Assembly: GCA_016278415.1 (NCBI GenBank)
Contig: JADQBV010000076.1
Span: 1 to 28,895 of the forward strand
Direction: 5' to 3'
DNA from: Halanaerobiales bacterium
GTDB lineage: Bacteria; Bacillota_F; Halanaerobiia; Halanaerobiales; DTU029
Length of the DNA: 28,895 nucleotides
Below, piece after piece: positions 25,529 through 28,895 of the stretch. A model generated the notes under the pieces. It made no database searches. It was not told the origin of the DNA and saw only the letters and a list, made by a program, of their open reading frames with translations. The position numbers and the translations under genes are program-made. The first letter of the stretch is position 1. Each line of letters opens with the position of its first letter.

Positions 25529-26386
25529 TTGAAGAAAACAATATTAGCTGTATTATTAGTAATAATTTTAGCAACAGGTTTGTTAGTAGGTTGTGGTCAA
25601 CAACAGGCGGAGAAAAAAGAGATTAATCTTGGTTATGTTAATTGGGCTGAAGGAATCGCTATGACTCATTTAGCACAGGCAGTTATTGAAGATGAGTTTG
25701 ATTATGACGTTACGACTACAATGGCAGATGTAGGGCCGACTTTCCAGGGTTTAGCAAGTGGTGATATTGATGCATTTATGGATGTCTGGTTACCAGTTAC
25801 ACATCAAAGTTATATCGAAAAACTAGGAGACGATATTGTACGCCTTGGTACAAATTATACTGGTGCCAGGATTGGTCTTGTAGTTCCTGATTATGTAGAA
25901 ATTGATTCTATTGATGAAATGAATGAATATAAAGATGAATTTGATGGCGAAATAATTGGCATTGATGCTGGTGCTGGAATAATGAAAACTACCCGTCAAG
26001 CCCTTGATGATTATGATCTTGATTTCGAATTACTTGAAGGTAGCGGGGCTGCAATGACAGCTTCTTTAAAGACAGCTATTGATAATAATGAGTGGATTGC
26101 TGTCACTGGCTGGAAGCCTCACTGGAAATTCGCTAGGTGGGATCTGAAATTCCTAGAAGACCCTGAAGGTGTTTATGGTGAGATAGAGACTATTTACACA
26201 TATTCTCGTGAAGGCTTAGAAGAAGATCATCCAGAAGTGACGAACTTCCTAAAAAACTTTGAAATGAATACAAGTCAATTAGGTGATCTCATGGGTGCTA
26301 TTGCTGATTCAGATGAAGAGCCAATTGAGGTTGCTCGTCAGTGGAAAGAGGAAAACTCTGACCTTATTAACAATTGGATAGAATAG
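25529..26386 (+). CDS. opuAC: Glycine betaine-binding lipoprotein
   Basis: A 285-residue binding protein of the OpuAC/ProX class. It starts at a TTG (25529) with AGGAGGG 5 nt upstream. The signal peptide ends in LLVGC, a lipobox that anchors Cys22 to a lipid; the other two complete binding proteins in this window lack one. The mature part starts INLGYVNWAEGIAMTHLA and carries the tryptophan-containing segments used to cage the quaternary amine in this family (VNWAEG, DVWLPVTH, TGWKPHWKFARWDLKFL). It is acidic overall, which suits a high-salt exterior. It is separated from the permease by 136 nt, in which no structure was noticed, but is clearly the third member of the system. Confidence 0.95.
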   Translation: MKKTILAVLLVIILATGLLVGCGQQQAEKKEINLGYVNWAEGIAMTHLAQAVIEDEFDYDVTTTMADVGPTFQGLASGDIDAFMDVWLPVTHQSYIEKLGDDIVRLGTNYTGARIGLVVPDYVEIDSIDEMNEYKDEFDGEIIGIDAGAGIMKTTRQALDDYDLDFELLEGSGAAMTASLKTAIDNNEWIAVTGWKPHWKFARWDLKFLEDPEGVYGEIETIYTYSREGLEEDHPEVTNFLKNFEMNTSQLGDLMGAIADSDEEPIEVARQWKEENSDLINNWIE

Positions 26387-26437
26387 TGAAATTATATTTT
26401 TTATATTGTAAAATATAATATAAAAAATGTTATTTCA
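26387..26437 (+). other. AT-rich long hairpin after opuAC
   Basis: ATTTTTTATATT (26396-26407) pairs perfectly with AATATAAAAAAT (26417-26428), and TGAAAT (26387-26392) with ATTTCA (26432-26437) closes an outer stem. It begins immediately after the stop codon and has no T-tail. It may protect the 3' end of the message. Confidence 0.5.
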
Positions 26438-26584
26438 TTGAATATATGATAAATACTATTTCAATTTATAGGATATGGAAATAGATTAATTTTTATCTTA
26501 AGTAAAATTGTTGTTAGCAAAGTGGAAATATTGATTAGTAAGTATAAAAATAGTGAATATTACTATTATATATATTTATATATG

Positions 26585-26625
26585 AGACATCCTTATAGTA
26601 AACTAAGGGTGTCTTTAGCCTTTTT
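26585..26625 (+). terminator. Probable terminator of the glycine betaine operon
   Basis: AGACATCCTT (26585-26594) pairs with AAGGGTGTCT (26605-26614, one wobble), followed six bases later by TTTTT. It lies 200 nt after opuAC and just before the rubrerythrin promoter. The 366-nt gap 26387-26752 therefore holds a hairpin, this terminator and the downstream promoter; 26438-26584 shows nothing more. Confidence 0.75.
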
Positions 26626-26649
26626 ATAGATAAATTCTCTAAAAAACCC

Positions 26650-26678
26650 TTGACAAGTATAAGTTCTTTGTATATAAT
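26650..26678 (+). promoter_or_regulatory. Consensus sigma-A promoter of the rubrerythrin-family gene
   Basis: Perfect TTGACA (26650-26655) and perfect TATAAT (26673-26678) with an ideal 17-nt spacer. Such a strong promoter would need a repressor to be controlled, and a candidate operator directly follows. Confidence 0.92.
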
Positions 26679-26689
26679 AGTAATAGTTA

Positions 26690-26707
26690 TTGTTACTATT
26701 ATAACAA
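26690..26707. promoter_or_regulatory. Rex-like operator over the rubrerythrin transcription start
   Basis: TTGTTA-CTATTA-TAACAA is an 18-bp inverted repeat with the spacing of the clostridial Rex site (TTGTTAA-N4-TTAACAA), deviating only at the innermost pair. It spans the expected transcription start. A second repeat, TAATAGT (26681-26687) with ACTATTA (26695-26701), overlaps it, so PerR or another Fur-family repressor is an alternative. Confidence 0.6.
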
Positions 26708-26752
26708 TACAGTATATTTGAAGTGGATATAAAAAATTAGGAGGGATACATA

Positions 26753-27181
26753 ATGGATTTAAAATTTGACAATCAAGTGAAGTTAGCTGTTACAAAGGGT
26801 ACTGAAGTTGAGGAAGCAGTGGATATGAATTTTGCAGGAGAGACTGAAGAGACTGGTTTATATTTAGCTATGGCGCGTCAAGCGCAAAGGGAAGGGTATG
26901 CAGAGGTAGCTGAAGTTCTAAAAAGAATTGCTTGGGAAGAGGCAGAACATGCATCTCATTTTGCTGAACTTAATGGTAAAATATCTGCTAGTACAAAAGA
27001 AAATATAGAAGATATGTTAAAAGGTGAACAAGGAGCTAATAAAGGTAAAAGGAAGGCTGCTGAAAAAGCTGATGAACTTGGGATAGAACAGGCAGCAGCA
27101 TATTTTAATGAATCATCAAGAGATGAAGCCCGTCATGCTCAAATGTTGAAAGGTATTTTAGATAGATATTTTGGAGAATAG
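26753..27181 (+). CDS. Rubrerythrin-family ferritin-like di-iron protein without rubredoxin domain
   Basis: A 142-residue four-helix protein. The ATG at 26753 has AGGAGGG 8 nt upstream. Di-iron ligands are placed as in rubrerythrins: a glutamate-rich first helix ([19 protein letters not shown]), ExxH in [10 protein letters not shown], a third-helix glutamate in [12 protein letters not shown], and a second ExxH in DEARHAQML. The C-terminus ends with ILDRYFGE, without the CxxCG pairs of the rubredoxin domain found in classical rubrerythrin (about 190 residues). Related short forms act as peroxide reductases using external electron donors. In an anaerobe it would remove H2O2 in the cytoplasm. 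It is a single gene between its own promoter and terminator. Confidence 0.88.
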   Translation: MDLKFDNQVKLAVTKGTEVEEAVDMNFAGETEETGLYLAMARQAQREGYAEVAEVLKRIAWEEAEHASHFAELNGKISASTKENIEDMLKGEQGANKGKRKAAEKADELGIEQAAAYFNESSRDEARHAQMLKGILDRYFGE

Positions 27182-27215
27182 CACAATTTAATTGTAGTAA
27201 ATTTAATATTTTACT

Positions 27216-27245
27216 GAGGGACAGCTTATATGGTTGTCTCTTTTT
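27216..27245 (+). terminator. Rho-independent terminator after the rubrerythrin-family gene
   Basis: AGGGACAGC (27217-27225) pairs with GTTGTCTCT (27233-27241, two wobbles) around a 7-nt loop, running directly into five T residues. Confidence 0.85.
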
Positions 27246-27300
27246 CACGTTATCTTAATGTACAATTATAAATAAATTGTTTAAAAAATTATTTTTAAGT

Positions 27301-27335
27301 AAAAAAATCCAGCAGTAATATATAACTGCTGGATT
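27301..27335 (-). terminator. Rho-independent terminator of cysK (minus strand)
   Basis: AATCCAGCAGT (27306-27316) pairs perfectly with ACTGCTGGATT (27325-27335). Read on the minus strand the stem is followed by a run of T residues (complement of A 27301-27307). It lies 33 nt after the cysK stop. Confidence 0.93.
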
Positions 27336-27368
27336 AAGACTTATGCATAGTTCTTTTGTCTAAATGTT

Positions 27369-28289
27369 TTACTGTTCAAAAAAATCACCACTTAAATAAC
27401 GTTGACCAGTATCTGCCGCTATAGCTAATATCTTTTTTCCTGAACCTAATTCTTTAGCAACCTGGATGGCTGCCCAGACAGTTGCACCAGAAGATGGTCC
27501 CAGTAGAAGACCCTCTTCAGAGGCCAACCTTCTGGTCATATTTATTACCTTATTATCAGATATATGATATATCTTCTCGTAAATTCCTGTATTTAATGTA
27601 ATAGGAACAAAACCTGGTCCAGTACCTGGTATTTTATGAGGACCGGGTTTTCCCCCTGCAAGTACTGGAGAGTTTTTAGATTCTACTGTATAAATTTTCA
27701 AGTCAGGCAATTCTTTTAGTAATGCTTCTCCAGTACCAGTGATTGTACCACCTGTTCCCGCACTTGCTACAAAGGCATCAAGAGTATTATCCATCTGTAT
27801 TAATATTTCTCTAGCTGTTGTTTTTCTATGTGCATCAGGGTTAGCTGGGTTTTCAAATTGGTTAGGGAGATATGATCCTTCAATCTTACTTTTTAGTTCA
27901 TTAGCTTTGTCAATAGCACCCTGCATCGACTTTATTGCAGGTGTGAGAATAACTTCAGCCCCATAGGCCTTTAATATCCTGACTCTTTCGTCAGATGCAC
28001 TATCTGGCATTATTATAATGCAGTTATAACCCTTAGCGGCAGCAACCATAGCTAAACCAATACCAGTATTTCCGCTGGTAGGTTCTATAATGGTTCCACC
28101 TGTATCTAACTCGCCTTTTTTTTCAGCAGATTCTATCATACTAAGGGCTGCCCGGTCTTTGACACTACCGCTGGGATTAAAATATTCCAGTTTGACATAT
28201 ACATCAGCAGCCTCTTTGGGGACTATATTTTGTAACTTAACAACCGGTGTCTTGCCGATAAGATCAGTAATGCTATTTACTGTTATCAT
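27369..28289 (-). CDS. cysK: Cysteine synthase (O-acetylserine sulfhydrylase)
   Basis: A 306-residue PLP enzyme that makes cysteine from O-acetylserine and sulfide. The N-terminus has the family signature IGKTPVVKL, then FNPSGSVKDRAA with the PLP lysine (Lys44), the substrate-binding loop PTSGNTGIGLA, the phosphate-binding GTGGTITGTG and the serine ligand to the PLP nitrogen in LGPSSGAT. The length is standard for CysK. The start on the minus strand (28289) has GGAGGAAA 6-7 nt upstream and lies 17 nt inside the end of the preceding binding-protein gene, so the two are co-transcribed. This pairing with an ABC binding protein suggests that imported sulfur feeds cysteine synthesis. No cysE or T-box is seen here. 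Confidence 0.95.
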   Translation of the reverse strand: MITVNSITDLIGKTPVVKLQNIVPKEAADVYVKLEYFNPSGSVKDRAALSMIESAEKKGELDTGGTIIEPTSGNTGIGLAMVAAAKGYNCIIIMPDSASDERVRILKAYGAEVILTPAIKSMQGAIDKANELKSKIEGSYLPNQFENPANPDAHRKTTAREILIQMDNTLDAFVASAGTGGTITGTGEALLKELPDLKIYTVESKNSPVLAGGKPGPHKIPGTGPGFVPITLNTGIYEKIYHISDNKVINMTRRLASEEGLLLGPSSGATVWAAIQVAKELGSGKKILAIAADTGQRYLSGDFFEQ

Positions 28290-28895
28290 CTAATATTTCC
28301 TCCAAATATGAAGTGTTTATAAAACCCTCTAAATTTGAATTTCCTTTAATAAAACCAAGACTAGCAGAAAGGTCAGCCAGTTCCTGAACAACTGCAGAGT
28401 CAAGTTCACTAGTCATGTTAGTCCTGGAAAGTGAACGTTTAATAACTTCTAAAGGTAGTTCTTGTTTAGTAATTTTCTTAATTTCATCCCTTAATATATC
28501 AGCAGATTTATCAGGATTATTAATAATAAAATCAATTGCCTGTTGGTTAGCTTTAAGAAATGACTTAATTAATTCTGGATTATTATTAATAAATTCATTC
28601 GTAGAAACAATGATAGTAGCAGGGAGTTTTCCATCCCATGGTACCTGATTCCAGTCAACTACAACTTTAGCACCTAGGTCATCTTCCATTCTAGCTGCCC
28701 AGGGTTCAGAGACCATAGCTGCATCTAATTGATTTGTGGCAAATAGTCCAACCATAGTAGCAGGTTTTTGACCCCTGTGATCGATAGTACCACCCTGTCT
28801 ATTTGTAGCCATACCCTCACTGTGAATTAGCTTACGGAACAGTAGGTCATGAGTACAACCCAATGCTGCTGTTGCGACAACTTTACCTTCAAGGT
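28273..28895 (-). CDS. NitT/TauT-type ABC substrate-binding protein, C-terminal part (5' end outside window)
   Basis: Partial gene on the minus strand; the frame stays open to the right edge of the window, so the TTG at 28863 is not a real start. About 207 residues are visible. It begins with LEGKVVATAALGCTHDLLFR, the middle of the binding fold, and continues with GLFATNQLDAAMVSEPWAA, PATIIVSTNEFINNNPELIKSF and a helical C-terminus. These are typical of the SsuA/TauA/NrtA class, whose ligands are sulfonates, taurine, nitrate or thiamine precursors. Overlap with cysK makes a sulfur compound the most likely ligand, but this is inference from context. Confidence 0.8.
   Translation of the reverse strand, partial: LEGKVVATAALGCTHDLLFRKLIHSEGMATNRQGGTIDHRGQKPATMVGLFATNQLDAAMVSEPWAARMEDDLGAKVVVDWNQVPWDGKLPATIIVSTNEFINNNPELIKSFLKANQQAIDFIINNPDKSADILRDEIKKITKQELPLEVIKRSLSRTNMTSELDSAVVQELADLSASLGFIKGNSNLEGFINTSYLEEILDDNSK

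Noticed and set aside
1..28895. CRISPR array, prophage, insertion sequence, tRNA or rRNA genes
   Set aside because: No regularly spaced direct repeats, transposase, integrase or phage structural gene, and no tRNA- or rRNA-like stretch was recognised on reading the sequence.

Overview
The window is low-G+C, AT-rich DNA with strong Shine-Dalgarno sequences (GGAGG/GGGGG type) and frequent TTG starts. It fits an anaerobic, probably halophilic member of the Bacillota; the order Halanaerobiales is my best guess. Supporting this are an [FeFe]-hydrogenase-type sensor and a rubrerythrin-family protein (anaerobe), a glycine betaine ABC transporter (osmoadaptation), and two sugar-binding proteins whose signal peptides lack a lipobox cysteine, which would suit a cell with a true periplasm. 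The taxon is an inference, not something read directly.

Layout. 1-305: C-terminal part of a GNAT acetyltransferase, closed by a terminator. 609-2549: a soluble chemoreceptor with two ferredoxin clusters, a sensory-type [FeFe]-hydrogenase domain, a further FeS domain and an MCP signalling tail. 2671-4923: a zinc-ribbon protein, a YwgA-like protein and an SDR-family epimerase, apparently unrelated. 5088-9112: a sugar-binding protein, a YesM/LytS-type histidine kinase and a YesN-type AraC response regulator, the layout of a three-component sugar sensor. 9113-9511: an unusual gene-free stretch rich in nested inverted repeats. 9512-9889: a CoA-binding protein. 10112-13964: a xylFGH-type ABC sugar importer, the likely target of the three-component system. 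14187-16130: a DUF454 membrane protein, then a cation diffusion facilitator divergent from an MntR-like regulator (metal homeostasis). 16292-20379: promoter, FMN riboswitch with terminator, then ribD, ribE, ribBA and ribH, a complete riboflavin set. 20538-20663: a small unrecognised ORF. 20733-22322: an NtrB-like kinase broken by a +1 frameshift, with its receiver-only partner. 22336-23072: two divergent XRE-family regulators around a long inverted repeat. 23388-26386: glycine betaine/proline importer opuAA-AB-AC. 26650-27181: a consensus promoter overlapped by a Rex-like operator, driving a short rubrerythrin-family protein. 27369-28895 (minus strand): cysK preceded by a truncated NitT/TauT-type substrate-binding protein.

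How the parts work together. The clearest circuit is sugar uptake: the binding protein at 5088 would report an external sugar to the kinase at 6208, which phosphorylates the regulator at 7967, which would activate the xylFGH promoter near 9980-10008. That promoter carries a perfect inverted repeat across its -10 box, so a second, repressive input is possible. The rib operon is self-regulated by FMN, and a specific antiterminator can be drawn. No prophage, insertion sequence, CRISPR array, rRNA or tRNA was recognised. The least explained items are the hydrogenase-chemoreceptor fusion, the repeat-rich gap at 9136-9452, the XRE pair with its inverted repeat, and the 41-residue ORF.
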